This document shows, piece after piece, positions 20,501-32,799 of a DNA stretch of 64,000 bases. Location: assembly GCA_036873135.1 (NCBI GenBank), contig JAPTYO010000021.1, forward strand, positions 248,001-312,000, in the 5' to 3' direction. The notes under the pieces were generated by a model, which was given only the letters and a program-made list of their open reading frames with translations, did no database searches and was not told the origin of the DNA. The stretch comes from Clarkia xantiana subsp. parviflora. Its lineage: Eukaryota; Streptophyta; Magnoliopsida; Myrtales; Onagraceae. The position numbers and the translations under genes are program-made. The number at the start of each line of letters is the position of its first letter. The first letter of the stretch is position 1.

Positions 20501-23122
20501 CTGGGAAAAACGATGGAGGCCTATGTGGACGATATGCTGGTGAAGTCCCGACAGGCCGAGGATCATGTTCGCAACTTAGCCACAGCGTTTGAGCGGATGA
20601 GGCTTCATCAAGTTCGCTTGAACCCGACCAAGTGTGCCTTTGGAGTGCACTCAGGGAAGTTTCTGGGCTTCATGGTGAGCCAGAGAGGAATCGAGGTGAA
20701 CCCTGATAAGCTAAAGGCAATCGAGGAGATGAAGTCCTCGACGAACCATCGGGAGGTGCAGGTGCTGAATGGCCGATTGGCCGCGATGAATCGCTTTATG
20801 TCCAAAGCAAGTGATCGATCCATGCCGTTCTTTGAAGTACTGAGGGCCAACAAGAAGTTTGAGTGGACTGCCAAGTGCGAAGAGGCGTTCCAGGCACTCA
20901 AGCAGCACCTCCGCACCCTCCCGCCATTGGCGAAGCCCATCCCAGACGAGCCACTCTATCTGTATTTGGCTGTTTCTGAATTTGCTGTTAGCTCTGTCTT
21001 AGTGAAAGTTGTAGAGGGTAGCCAAGTCCTCGTCTATTATGTAAGCAAGGCACTCGCCAGGTCTGAAATGAATTATCCCGCCGTTGAGAAGTATCTTTAT
21101 GCGTTGATTATTACTGCCCGGAAGCTGAGACCTTACTTCCACGCGCATGATATTACCGATCTGACGAATCAGCCATTGAAACACTTTTTGAACCGACCTG
21201 ATGCGTCGGGGAGATTAGTGAAATGGGCAGTCGAGCTTAATGAGTTCCGCATTCACTTTGCTCCGAGAACGGCTATTAAGGGCCAGGCGTTTGCGGATTT
21301 CATAGCAGAGTCTACAGCCCCCGATCTGGAAGAAGCGGGCCCTGTAGAGGGGGCAACCACGGAGGTCCCGATAAAAGAACAGCCCGACGCCGAAAATACT
21401 TGGGAGATGTACACCGATGGCTCCTCAAATTCAGAAGGATCGGGAGCAGGTTTCGTACTGATACCACCAGACGGAGGCGAGCCCCTCCGGTATGCCTTGG
21501 CCTTGACATTTAGGGCCACCAACAATGATGCTGAATATGAGGCTCTCCTCACTGGCCTCAAGATTGCTAAAGGAACGGGAGTTGGTCACTTAAAGGTGAA
21601 GTGTGATGCAAGCCTGATCGTGAAACAAGTCCAGGGGCGATACGAAGCAAAGAGCCCGATGATGAAAAAATACCTTCGGGAGGTGCAAACCCTGAAGGAG
21701 AGTTTCAAGAGCTTCGATATTGAAGCGATCCCGAGGGAGGATAATGTGGATGCAGATGCCTTGAGCAAGTTCGCGTTGGGGGCACCCTCGATGAAAGTCG
21801 GAAGGTGCATTTCTTGGAGAAGGTAATCTTGTCAACCACCGATCAGTCGGAGGTTTGTGCCATTGAGATCGGATCGGAGGAGCCCACTTGGATGACCCCG
21901 ATAGCCGCGTATCTGACTACGGGGGCAGTCCCCGATGATGAAGTAGCAGCCGGCAAAATACGCCGAATCACGCCCAATTATGTGATGGTGGACAATCAGC
22001 TGTACAAAAAGGGGTATTAACTCCTTATCTGAAATGCGTGGCCGAGCCCGACACAGGTCGGATCCTCAGGGAGGTGCACGAAGGATATTTGGCTTGTCAT
22101 GAAGGGGCCCGATCCATCGTGAGGAAAGTGCTGAACCTGGGCTATTACTGGCCCTCGATGAACAAGGAGGCGACGATGCTAGTCCGATCCTGTGACGCTT
22201 GCCAGAGGTACGCCCCGAAAATATCGTGGCTCCAGCTGCCGATCTGACGTCCATCAAGAGTGCTTGGCCCTTCGCGCAATGGGGAATCGACTTGGTGGGA
22301 CCCCTTCCAGTCGCAAAAGGTCAGTGTCGATATTTAGTCGTGGCTATTGATTATTTTTCGAAATGGATAGAAGCTAAGGCATTGGCCAAGACAACGGGGA
22401 ACCATATCCTCAAATTCCTTCAGACCCATATCATATCTCGATACGGGATCCCCAAGGTAGTGATCAGTGATAATGGCCCTCCGTTTAACGGGGCCCAGTG
22501 GAAGGAGTACCTGGAGGAACTGAAAATTGAGAATCGGACAGCCTCTGTCCGTCATGCTCAAACCAATGGACAGGTAGAGTCAGCCAACAAGATCGTGATG
22601 GACGGCCTGAAGAAGAGGGTCCATGCCTTGAAGGGCAAATGGCTGGATGAGCTGGAAAATGTGCTTTGGGCTGTTAGAACGACACCCAAACGATCAACGG
22701 AGGAGACTCCGTTTGGCCTTGTTTATGGCACGGAAGCAGTTGCTCCCATCGAAATAGCTGTAACATCCCATCGGACGAGGTATTATGAACCTCTGTCGAA
22801 TGATGAAATGAGGCGTCTGGACTTGGACTTGGTCGAAGAGAAGAGGCGGAGCGCCGAGGAGGTCCAGGCTCGGATCCGCTTGGCAACGGCCCGATATTAT
22901 AATCGACGATTCAAGTCTCGACAGTTCTTTGTCGGGGAACTGGTCTGGCGTCGGAACGAATTTACCCTTTTGGATCGGATCAACAAGATGTCACCAAAAT
23001 GGGAAGGGCCTTATAAGGTCGTGGGGATGCCAGCTCAAAATGCGTATAAGTTGGAAGACCTCGATGGCAATGTGTTGAAGCATTCTTTTAGTGGCGAACA
23101 CTTGAAGAAATGTCATGCTTGA
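17547..23122 (+). pseudogene. gag-pol: D gag-pol polyprotein, four frameshifts and one stop
   Basis: Gag starts at ATG 17547. A TGA at 17727..17729 interrupts it, then the same frame runs to 20198. Visible parts: gag core (about 18183..18410); zinc knuckle CRFHRANGHDTNHC (about 18955); Arg-Ser repeat linker (about 19070..19125); protease with LIDGGRSS (about 19418; Tat type, DGG rather than DSG); RT with YVDDMLV (about 20522); RNase H; archaeal-type RNase H with YTDGSS (about 21410); integrase H2C2 finger (22060..22205), core (about 22285..22590) and GPYKV (about 23005). Single-base losses or gains near 20176, 21786, 22017 and 22215 break the frame; each is evident because the protein resumes in the next frame. 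All enzyme motifs remain recognisable. Confidence 0.93.
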
Positions 23123-23125
23123 TAT

Positions 23126-23385
23126 TAAGTCGCCTTCAGTGGTGCAAGTTGTTTATTAAGGCGCCTTCAGTGGTGCAAGTTGTTTATTAAGTCGCCTTCA
23201 GTGGTGCAAGTTGTTTATTAAGCCGCCTTCAGTGGTGCAAGTTGTTTATTAAGTCGCCTTCAGTGGTGCAAGTTGTTTATTAAGCCGCCTTCAGTGGTGC
23301 AAGTTGTTTATTAAGTCGCCTTCAGTGGTGCAAGTTGATTATCGAAGTCGCCTTCAGTGGTGCAAGTTGTTTATCGTTTTGAGTC
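23126..23385. repeat. 31-bp tandem repeat in the 3' UTR of D (about 8 copies)
   Basis: Unit begins TTAAGTCGCCTTCAGTGGTG and ends CAAGTTGTTTA; alternate copies read AAGTCG and AAGCCG, hinting at a two-unit higher-order period. It begins right after the pol stop. Confidence 0.93.
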
Positions 23386-23429
23386 GATATAAACAGGTTT
23401 TGAGCCATCAATGAATAAAGAGGTTGCTT

Positions 23430-23890
23430 CCGATTAAATCCCCTTAAGTGGTGTGGTTCCGCCTTAAGTGGCGTAGTATCGCCCAAAGGGGTGTAGTTAA
23501 ATCTCCTTAAGTGGCGTGGTTTTGCCTTAAGTGGCATGGTTTCGCCTTAAGTGGCGTGGTTTTGCCTTAAGAGGCGTGATTCCGCCTTAAGTGGCGTGAT
23601 TTCGCCCAAAGTGGCGCGGTTCCTCCTTAAATGGCACGATTAAATCGCCTTAAGTGGTGTGGATAAGTTGCCTTAAGTGGCACGATTAAATCGCCTTAAG
23701 TGGCGTGGTTCCGCCTTAAGTGGCACGATTAAATCGCCTTAAGTGGTGTGGATAAGTTGCCTTAGGGGGCACGATTAAATCGCCTTAAGTGGTGTGGGTA
23801 AAATGTCTTAAGTGACGCGTCGAAATCACTCTAAGTGGTATGATTGAATTGCCTTAAGTGGCGTGGTTAATTCACCTTAGGCGGTGCAGC
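23430..23890. repeat. Degenerate CGCCTTAAGTGGCG array in the 3' UTR of D
   Basis: Roughly 20 to 25 units of 18 to 25 bp around CGCCTTAAGTGGCG, an imperfect hairpin. The reverse complement of this motif, CGCCACTTAAGGCG, is the core of the array in F. Confidence 0.88.
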
Positions 23891-23980
23891 GATAATCGGA
23901 ACCAAAAGAGATTGATATTATAAAGATCTAAGAGGTTCACAACAAAAGAAAGAAATTACAAGGATTCGAAAATAAAGCGA

Positions 23981-26902
23981 TTAAGCTTGATCCTTGGCAG
24001 CGTCGAGGGGAGCAATGTCCACGAGATCTGTGGCAGAAGGCTCCGTGATTGGAGGATCGGACTCTGGAAGATTGGCCGCGGGAGGATCGAAATTTGGAAG
24101 ATTAGCCGCGGGAGGGTCGATCATCGGGGGCTCAGTCGTCGGGAGGTCTGCACTTGGAGGCTCCACCGTGCCTTCAGCACCCGCAGCCCCCTCAGGGGTG
24201 TTATCCCCGTCGCTCTCCTCAGAAAGGTTGAAGTACCTCTCCGCGAAGGGGGCGAGGGTCTAAGACTTGGTGAAATCGATGGCACCTCCATACTCCAGAT
24301 GGAGCTCTTCGACAGCATTAAGCAGGGTGGTCTCCACCTCCGCCGTACGAACTTCACCGCATCAACTTGGAAAGCTTCGGAGCCCCGATAATCTTTCCGT
24401 CCCTTGGCCTCAGCCTCGGCCAGCTTGGTGGGAAGCTCAGCGAGTTCCCGCTCCATCTGTCGGAACCGATTGGCAAGGAGGACTTTCTCAGCCTCCAGCC
24501 CCGCCTGGGCATCCTCCAGGGCCTTCTTCTCGAGGACATGCCTGTCCCGATCCTCCGCGCGCCCCTGCTGCTCCTCATTGAGCCTTTGGCGCTCCTGCTT
24601 CAACAACCTCTCAAAATCGTGGACCTGCCTCAGGAGGTCCCGAGTCTTCTGATTAAGGAGGGCCTGCTCCTTAACCAGCTTCCCCTTCGCCGATTCGGAG
24701 GCAGCCAGATCCTCTTTGAGCTTGGCCTGGACCTCGGGGGCCGCCTTGGCTCGCTCCTCTTTTAGGGCCTCCTCCAGGGCCAGGATGTACCCAAAACAGC
24801 GGTGCTGGTCCGCTATTTCCTGTGGAAAAGAAGGGAAGGTTAGTATATGAGAATATCTTACATTATATACTAAGTGTAAAAACAGGAAGCCTTACTTCCA
24901 CACGGCGAACGGCCATGGCGCGAATGTCTGCGTGGATGTCCTCTCGAGCCAGGGAGAGCGGAAGCTTCATAGATGGCGGAACTGAACCTGCCAGCAGGTG
25001 CAGACCCAGTTCCGATGATACGTCATCCCGACGCAGCGGGACCCCCCGCAATGACTCAATCGGAGTCCAGGGAGCCGCCGCCTGGTCAGGAGAGTAAAGC
25101 TGGTAGAAGCTCCCGTCTAAGGGGAGAGGGGGAACGATTCCTTGAGTATCGGAGGTGCGGGCCTCCGAGCCGCCATGAGAGCCCGCCGGCCCCTCGGGAG
25201 TCAGGCTCAAGACCGGCGAAAGCTGCTGTGCCGGAGAAGATGGAGGCAGCCCTTCGGGAGTCGGCTCCAGCGGGGTCTGCCTCACCCCCCGACGACGAAC
25301 CAGGGGCTGACCCTCGCTCGCTTCCTTAGAAGAGTGAGAGACATCCAGGTCCATCACCCGACGGAACTGGCCGTCCGTCGGGGCGTCTTCAGTCCCCGAT
25401 CCTCCTGGGGCCGGAAGAGAAAGGAGGGGCTCTCCGACCTGGGCGTCGGAGGGTGGCACCTCCGCCGAAGCTCCAGCTCCCGATCGACCTGCAGCTGGAG
25501 GACGAGAAGCTTCAGAAAGAAAGTCAGGAAGTTGATCAGGATCCTTACACCAGATGACGCGACGGGAGAGATATCCTTCCCGTAATAATTGTAGTAACCC
25601 GCTTTGAGGATGCGGGGAGTTTCTCCTTGCAGGATGCGTTTGATCCCTTCGATCCTGGCTCCCTTATCGGAGGGGATTAACTCCTTGGGAATACGCCTCC
25701 TGTATAATCGAATTGCTAAGCGGAGCTGTTTACCTTCCTCGGGAGTCTTGGTGTTGAAGATCTGCTCCATCTTCTCCACCCGGGCCCGCTTGATCTGCTC
25801 CGAGGTGGGAGGTGCCGATGAGGAGGCGGCCCTCTTTAAAGACTTCCTCTTCCTCGGGGGGCGTAGGACAGCATCAGTCTCCGCCTGCTTAAGCACGAGA
25901 TTGGTCAACAATGATACCTTCTTAGCTGCAAAGACAAAAACGAAAGCGCAGTTAGAATATTACCCAAGGAACGAGGTTAGAAGGGCCGTCGAAGAGTTGA
26001 CCCCCGGAGACGACATCAAGGACTCGGATCCCGGTCAGAACCAGGTCTCGCTCCCCGATGGAGTTGGCATCGAGGGGAGCGAAAGAGTCCCCCCAACGAT
26101 AAAGCTGGATGCAGTGGAGAATCTGGAAATCCTCCTCGGAGTAAGTGTGAAAAGCGGGGGCAGGGTCCGCTTCGACCTTCCATTGGGGCCACGGGATAGA
26201 GCTGTTTCGGATGAAGAAATAACTCCTCTTCCAGCCACTGTTGTCGGGCCCCGAGTCGGTGATGAGCCTCCGACCCTTGGCGACCTTCCAGGTGTCACCA
26301 TTCTAGCTGTACTGAGAGAGCTGCGCCTTACTCCACTTAGGCATCCACGGGTAGAAGGCATAGACTCTGGCATCATTGCACTTCAATCCATAGAAGGTCC
26401 GGAAAAGTCGGAGGCTATAGGGCCATTGTTGACGGAAGCAAAGGACGCGGAAAGCATTCCACACGCGGATGGCGTGGGGGGAGAAAGTAGTCGGATGTGT
26501 TTTGTAATATGTACACATCTCAACTATGTCCCCACAGAAGGGGAATCGGATCCCTGCCGATATTTGCCCGGTGGAGACAAATACCTCCCCTTCCCGGGGA
26601 CGAGTGACCACAGGGTCACCCGGGACGCGAGGCCAAGGAAAAGGGAAGCGAGGCTCCCAGGTGGAAGTAATGCACCCCTCCCGGAGAGCTGCATCATAGG
26701 CGGTGTCTGAAATCTCATTACAAGCATAATCGAACTTGAAGGGCTTCCTCCCCCCGGAACTGGACTCACCGTCTGGAAAGTAATCATGGCAAGAAAAGGC
26801 ACAGATGATTTCCGCAAAAGTCCGGGTAAGTTGATTGAGATAAAAGGAAAAACTATGCTAACAAGTTTCTTCGGAATCGAAGGAGGAAATCTTACCAGAC
26901 AT
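23981..26902 (-). pseudogene. D: spliced antisense gene (aORF), putative gypsy-type transposon domain protein, broken
   Basis: Minus strand, five exons: 26902..26896, 26772..26002, 25925..25551, 25488..24896 and 24819..23981. Introns 26773..26895, 25926..26001, 25489..25550 and 24820..24895 have GT-AG ends and join in frame. Exon 2 encodes a conserved region (GIRFPFCGDIVEM, HAIRVWNAFRVLCF, SLRLFRTFYG) resembling the plant family called putative gypsy type transposon domain (Pfam PF04195); the assignment is from memory of the family. Exon 3 is basic, exon 4 Pro-rich, exon 5 a long Glu/Lys/Arg coiled coil ending in Pro-rich repeats. Defects: TAG at 26303..26305, a frameshift near 24350, and TAG near 24259. 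It runs opposite to pol. Function unknown. Confidence 0.72.
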
Positions 26903-27045
26903 GTTGAATCGGAGAAGAAAGTATGATCTTGATGGTCGGAGGTCTTGGTCGCCGGAGTGCTGATCAGAGACTAGAAAGGAGAGCTTGAACTTTTGAAAAC
27001 ACAGAGAATGAAACGGAAGAGAAGAACTGAATAGTGCCAAGATTT

Positions 27046-27056
27046 GGTTTTTATAG
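27046..27056 (-). promoter_or_regulatory. TATA box of the antisense gene of D
   Basis: On the minus strand CTATAAAAACC, about 145 bp upstream of the ATG at 26902, followed by a pyrimidine-rich leader. It indicates that the antisense gene has its own promoter inside the element. Confidence 0.6.
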
Positions 27057-27315
27057 GAGAGAGGACAGCCAAAGAGACGTTGCGATCTGGACCGTTGAAG
27101 ATGAAACGCCTCAACCTGAATCGTCGAAATACTAGGGAAAAACAGCTAGAAAGCGCTTTTTCAGAAAAGCAGGCATGGGCACCCAAGCCGTCACTTCATC
27201 ACCCATCGCATTTATTAGTTGAGTAATCGGGAAATCTTTTCGGATTCGGTGGTTATCCTCAGAATATCGAGAGATCCGGAGTTGGAAGACACGACGAACT
27301 ATAAGTCCCTCGTGT

Positions 27316-27327
27316 CTTGGGGGCAAA
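27316..27327 (+). promoter_or_regulatory. Polypurine tract of D
   Basis: CTTGGGGGCAAA directly before the 3' LTR; F has the same sequence at its 3' LTR. It primes plus-strand DNA synthesis. Confidence 0.8.
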
Positions 27328-27993
27328 TGATGGGTTCCGATACAGCCGTTAGGCCCATTAACGACGACTAAACGGAGAAGTAGGCCCACTGGGCCCCAAA
27401 AGAGGCTTAGAAGACCAATACGAGGGGACCCGACAAAGTCGGTCCCGACATACGAGCTGAACTCTCCCGATGACATGCCTTTAAGTAGGCCCCGATAATA
27501 TGCCTTTGAGTAGGCCCCGATGATATGCCTTTGAGTAGGCCCCGATATTGAATCCCTGAGAAGCTGGCCCTGTCCCGATGACGAGGGGCCCCGAGCGCTG
27601 ACCAAAGGAGATAACTCTGGAGTCCCCGACACCCGTCGGGACTTGCCACCAGAGAACGAGGCCGAGAAACACGCCCACTATCAACATAGTGGGGAAGTGG
27701 CCTGAAAAGATGGAACGTGGGCTACTGGCCGAGATAAACGGAACGCGACAGTTATCTCAACAGGTAACTGAGGTGACCCCTCCCCTATATAAAGGAAGGA
27801 TTTACCTCATGATTGATACGTTCATACTTACATACTCATACTTGTTTGCCAGTTTATACCGAGATACTCATTTAAGCATCGGAGAGGGATTCTGGGTCAC
27901 CGCCCGATCTATCCCCTTCTTGCAGGATTACTTGGAGCGAAGGAGTTCGGACTTCCGTCAAGAACGTACCGGAGTTCCAACCGTGATCCAACA
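27328..27993 (+). repeat. 3' LTR of D (666 bp)
   Basis: Homologous to 16821..17510, one 24-bp unit shorter, with scattered substitutions. Confidence 0.95.
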
Positions 27994-27998
27994 TCCCA
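27994..27998. repeat. TSD of D, right copy (TCCCA)
   Basis: Matches 16816..16820. Confidence 0.93.
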
Positions 27999-29340
27999 CT
28001 CGAAGTAAGTGGGACCTGAGAATCTCCATCAACCATCTGTTAACTTAATCAGTACCAGCTTGTTCGTTCTGCAAAGCGTTGGAAATCCATCCTCAAACCT
28101 TTATAATGTTCCATGTTTGACCACGAAACCATTGTTTCAAGCTAATTTTAAAATTCGTATTCTCCGAGAGTAGTGCGTACTCTTAATAAATACTCGTTTT
28201 AATGCGCAAATTAATGCGTCTTTGTGATAAGGTTTTACCCGAATCATTCATTAGCTTTTATGGTAAAGTGTTAATCGATTTTGTCAGAACATAGTGTTTT
28301 ACATTAATGTGAGTTAAATTAATCTCATCCCGCAGGAACAATTAATGTGTAACTCTAACATTATGTAATTCTGAACTATGTTTCTTGAAGTGTTTAATGA
28401 ATGTTTTAAACCAAACTCTTCGTTCAAGGCTAATGGTGGGAGAGTCGTTTTACTGACTACTTCTTTTCGTTTATTTAACTCATCCATAGATTTATCTATC
28501 TTATGGACCATGCATTTAAGCTGTCGCTTTTAATGACATGGTTGATATTCTAATTAGATTGTAGTAGCTGGAAAGCTTACATAAAATTTAAGTAGTTATC
28601 AATGAGATATATCTGAAGGATTATAAACGAAAATTTCGCATTCATAAAAGAAATACTTGATTATTAAATTCGTATTCTAAAACGATGTGTCCCGTCTTTA
28701 AAGGTGACATGCGCCACGCGCATACCCGGTTAAAAACCGTGGTTTTGAGAATCGTTTTAGTCTCCAAATTTAAAAGCAAAATCGGTTTTAAACATGCACA
28801 TTATTTGGGATACAAACTATAATGGAGTACTTTAACAAATAAGAACGCAATACTTTGGTCGGTTTCTTTTTTTTTAACTATGCAATCGATGGGTGTTTGA
28901 TTATGTGAATGTTTGTATGATTCATTCGTTTTATTGGAAGAACCCTGGATTAGTTGTTCGTTTCGTATTGGACCCATTTGACTGGGCCATTTAATTTTGA
29001 TAAGTAGACCATTGAATGGTTACTACTTTATTAAATAATCCCGAATCGCAATTAACTAATGTCAAACATTTATTGATGGTATGAGAACTTATAGACATTG
29101 GTACGTTAATGAGATACAGACCAAAGCTCTTAGAGTTAAAGGAAAACAAAACTTGAAAGGAAAACTCCAGCCATCTTCACCGAGTACGCCTTAAAGAAAT
29201 TCACAAGTGAATTATATCAGTATACTTAGGGATACAAAACGTTTAACGGTTTCATATAAGTGGCAAACGAGGCGTACCTTTTACAGTACGGAATCGGTAG
29301 CATTTGTCATACTACGATTCTCGTTTGAGCACCAAGTCGA
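27999..29340 (-). other. H: degenerate region between gag and RT, right of D
   Basis: No coding domain recognised on either strand. By position it should hold copia protease and integrase, but none of their motifs is visible, so they are deleted or decayed. Confidence 0.5.
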
Positions 29341-29871
29341 TCATGTTTCCTCCGCTATTTCCTTTGTCCACTTGCCATTGTTCACCGGGGAACATGTCAG
29401 TCTCCTTTGGTTGCTTTCCGTGAACAAGTACATAGAATACTTAATTGCTGTTATTAAGTATTCTAGTCCAAAGTCATCAGCAAACCAACACATGGGATAC
29501 CCCTGAGCGATATTGATTATCTTTCGCCAATTGGATCTTTCAATCCTCTGGTTCGACACAGGTTTCACGTTGTTGTCATTTAAAATTAGATCATCATACT
29601 CCATTATCACCTTTCTTGCTTCGGCTGCCTTTCCACCTCCGAAACGGAGTTTCAGGGCAGCCCAAAGCTGAGCAGCTGAATAGTTGAGTGTGAAGTTCTC
29701 TGCAACCTCTTTGTCCAAGGCTGCTAATATCACCTCGGAAGCTTTCTTATCTCCCCAACTTATATTCCCAATTCTGGGAATTAGGTTGTTGTCTTGCGGT
29801 ACCATCATCTTCTCTCTTATTGGAATGATGCACATGTGTGCTTCACATGCTATAAGTCGTTCTATTACCAT
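29341..29871 (-). pseudogene. gag: H copia gag fragment
   Basis: An open frame of 176 codons with the look of copia gag (UBN2-type): MVIERLIACEAHM, ILAALDKEVAENF and AAQLWAALKLRFGG. The homologous sequence continues upstream of the Met (a DYDAWSEM-like stretch reaching about 29900), then meets a stop near 29925, so the true start is lost. The last third no longer resembles gag. Not functional. Confidence 0.75.
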
Positions 29872-31316
29872 TTCACTCCATGCATCGTAATCAACACCAT
29901 CCAGATAGCACTATTTATAAAAGCGTACCGACCCAGCCATTAAAACTAACACATAGGTTATTATGCAAAGTTAGGAAGACAACGACATTTTAATAGAATT
30001 GCAAACATCGGATTATCTATTATGATGGAATACGACGAATAGTGATTCTTCAGTCACTAATCCAAACCAACCTTTAGTAAACCGAGGAAGGGGGTGTCGT
30101 GAAAGAATTCACACTATTGTCGTTTTCAATCTAATAGATCAGTCTTTTGAAAACGGTTATTCTATTGCAAATTACCGGAACGGGAATTTTCAAATAAGCA
30201 TACCCGATCTTGGCTTTACCAAGGCCCTTATGATTTTGTAAAATTATCCGATAATTTACACATGCATATTTATAATTATACTACATCTAGCAAATCATCA
30301 TACCATGCCATAAATATCGAACAAAACATGTTTACGCGTCATGCGTCTAATGTTCCTAGCATACATAGTTCTACGTAAAGTAAATTATCACATGCGTTCT
30401 ATTGTGAACATCCTAGCATACGCGTCAAAACATGCAATATCCGCACACATCATGCATAATTGGCGACTTGAATTTTCGGTTTTATAAAACGCTTTGAAAA
30501 TATTAGGGGCCGTTTTGCAATTCATGCTTACAATCAATCATGCGAATTTCTAGACATGGATTCTAGGCACTTTCAATCAGCATAACATGTCTATCCTATT
30601 GCGCAAACCATATATTTAAATCCCAGAGCTCAATGCTCGCAATATAATATCCAGCTAGTTTGACTAAGTCAAGCCGACAGTTCTAATTATATCAAAATAT
30701 ATGATGCAGAAATTAAACAATTGCAAATCAGCCCACTAATTTAATCTAGTCCCAAAAACATGCAAGTCCGAGATCCATCTCCATAATCGAAACTAGGCAT
30801 TAGGGTTTTGATTGAAACCGTGTATTAAAACACAAACCCTAAGAGCACTGTTTAGGCTAATTTTAAAGTTCGAATACATTTTGGATTTAAAATTTGACAT
30901 CCTATTTTATTGAACAATTAAAATTTCCGAAAATTTTAAAGAGGTTCGGTCCAAATTTTAAAATCCGGTTCAACTCGTTCTAATTTTTAAAATTCTGGTT
31001 TGGTCCGAAACAGTTCAATAAAATAAGATAGTGGTTCGGTTAATCACTCAAAACCGGTTAGGTTATGTTCAATTTAGTTACTATGGTCCGACCCGACCCG
31101 ATTAAGAAAACCCGGATATGTTTATCCCGATTCGGTTTAGCAATTGGACCGGCCCATGAACCCTAGGGTTCGGCCGAAATAATTCTATAGGCTAAGTAGG
31201 GTTTTAAAATCCACCATAAAACTTAACTTAGCCATCAAGAATTATTAATTATATAAAATAATTTCCAATAATGCTTATATATATATATATATATATAAAA
31301 TCTGCATATGTATATA

Positions 31317-31364
<48 letters not shown>

Positions 31365-32178
31365 TTGTCAAGATTCTATCTTTGAGATGTAAATCAATCA
31401 ACAATATAAATATATATTAATATACAATTTTGGGCCGAATTATATATATAAATATTGTCAAGATTCTATCTTTAAGATATAAATTAATCAACAATATAAA
31501 TATATATATTAATACATTTTCAGCCGAATTATATATATATATATATATATAATATTGTCGAATATATCTTTTAGGGATTAAAAATTTAAAATATATGGAC
31601 AATATATCTTCTTAATTGTTTAATAGTAACTAAATCTATCAATATATATATTAATCCTATTTTAATCCATATATATTGATAGTTAATATCTTTTACAATA
31701 TTATATTAGAACCTATCCTATTTCCAACTTCTAAATATAGTTACCTATTAATAAAATTTAAAAATGGCAACCTAACTCTATTATAGATTGTGCCGAATTT
31801 TTAATTGCTTGGTGGCCAAGAAAATTAAATTTTTTACCTAAACCCCCCAAGGAATTTTCGGCACTAACAAGAAAATTGGAAAAGTTGTCAAATTTTAAGA
31901 TCAAACTCTAACTTGATCATGAATCCAAAAAAAGTTCTTGATAAAACTCATGGTGTTCTTGAAGATCATGAACATCAAACATAAATTGATCATGAAAAAT
32001 TCGATTTTGATCTAGAAAAACATGTAAATTTGAAAATTTTAAGTTTTTAAAGATCAAACACATGAAATCTACTTAAAAATTTCAGATTCTTCCTGGTGTT
32101 CATGAACATCAAAAATTCGGTTTTTATGAACATCAAGAACATCAGTTTATCAAAATTTTAATAACTCCTAACACAGGC
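29872..32178 (-). other. H: long AT-rich leader between LTR and gag
   Basis: 2.3 kb with no gene. It is AT-rich, with (TA)n runs at about 31276..31300, 31312..31362, 31438..31450 and 31529..31552. A segment of about 110 bp is duplicated at 31366..31440 and 31450..31530 (AATATTGTCAAGATTCTATC in both). Such a long leader is unusual and may hide an old insertion. Confidence 0.6.
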
Positions 32179-32189
32179 TCTGATACCAC
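32178..32189 (-). promoter_or_regulatory. Primer binding site of H (initiator tRNA-Met)
   Basis: In element sense TGGTATCAGAGC, the standard complement of the plant initiator tRNA-Met 3' end, next to the LTR end ATCCAACA. This is the usual copia primer site. Confidence 0.92.
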
Positions 32190-32498
32190 TGTTGGATTAC
32201 GGGGACGTAATACTACGGAATGCTAAACGTGTACTAGCAAGAAATCTAATCTACGCAGCGGAATTAGTACACATGCCTTTTAGCTTTCCTGCCCAAGAAC
32301 GCCCAAGAACGATGTGGAGGAAGTTCTGATCCTCCAGTCGGAACCACGTGCAAGTTCTTCGTTAGAAGAAGTCCCACGCGATGTAGCTCCACAACAAGAC
32401 CTCTGATCGATTCTTCAACGGAGATGGAACCTCAGACTAGATGTGATGGTGCCGAAATTTAACTAAGGGAAACAAGTGTTCTCAATGGAGATCCTTGT
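32190..32498 (-). repeat. 5' LTR of H, R-U5 part
   Basis: Starts TGTTGGATTACGG in plus reading and ends at the G insertion. Together with 48188..48826 it forms an LTR of about 948 bp with TG and CA ends. This part has no similarity to the A-family LTR. Confidence 0.82.
32494..32498. repeat. TSD of G, left copy (CTTGT)
   Basis: Matches 48183..48187. Confidence 0.9.
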
Positions 32499-32755
32499 TG
32501 TCAGACCTAAATCTAACCTAAGGCGAATTAAGTTTGATAAACGTGCAATTTTGAGAAGAGTCGCCACTAGTTAATTAAGGCTAACTAGAATCCTAAATTA
32601 CCTAAGCGGATAACGAATTAAACACCTAGGTACAAAATTGGTATACGATCAGAAATTCGAGTTCGGGAGTTCGGGAGTGATCAGAAATGGGCAGCGGCTC
32701 TCGCAGTCGGGATTAGTCACGTTCGAGGATGGATGGCTGGGTGGAGCTAGTGGCT
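32499..32755 (-). repeat. 3' LTR remnant of G
   Basis: Its first about 180 bp match 37303 onwards, then it jumps (loss of about 600 bp) to the sequence matching 38105..38164 and 47203..47220, and then similarity stops. The U3 and polypurine end are missing. Confidence 0.85.
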
Positions 32756-32799
32756 GAGACCCTTTTCTCCCATCTTCGATGTTGCGGGGTTTCTTCTTT

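Larger units (their letters stand above)
16821..27993 (+). mobile_element. Element D: Tat-lineage retrotransposon with both LTRs, defective
   Basis: This 11173-bp element has LTRs at 16821..17510 and 27328..27993, TSD TCCCA, primer site TTGGCGCCGTCTGTGGG at 17511, gag-pol 17547..23122, two 3'-UTR arrays, a five-exon antisense gene, and a polypurine tract CTTGGGGGCAAA at 27316..27327. LTRs differ by one 24-bp unit and several substitutions. Gag-pol has a stop and four frameshifts and the antisense gene is also broken, so it cannot move on its own. Confidence 0.95.

Noticed and set aside
31276..31560. (TA)n runs as possible origin, matrix attachment site or promoter
   Set aside because: Simple microsatellites with no further motif; no support for a function.
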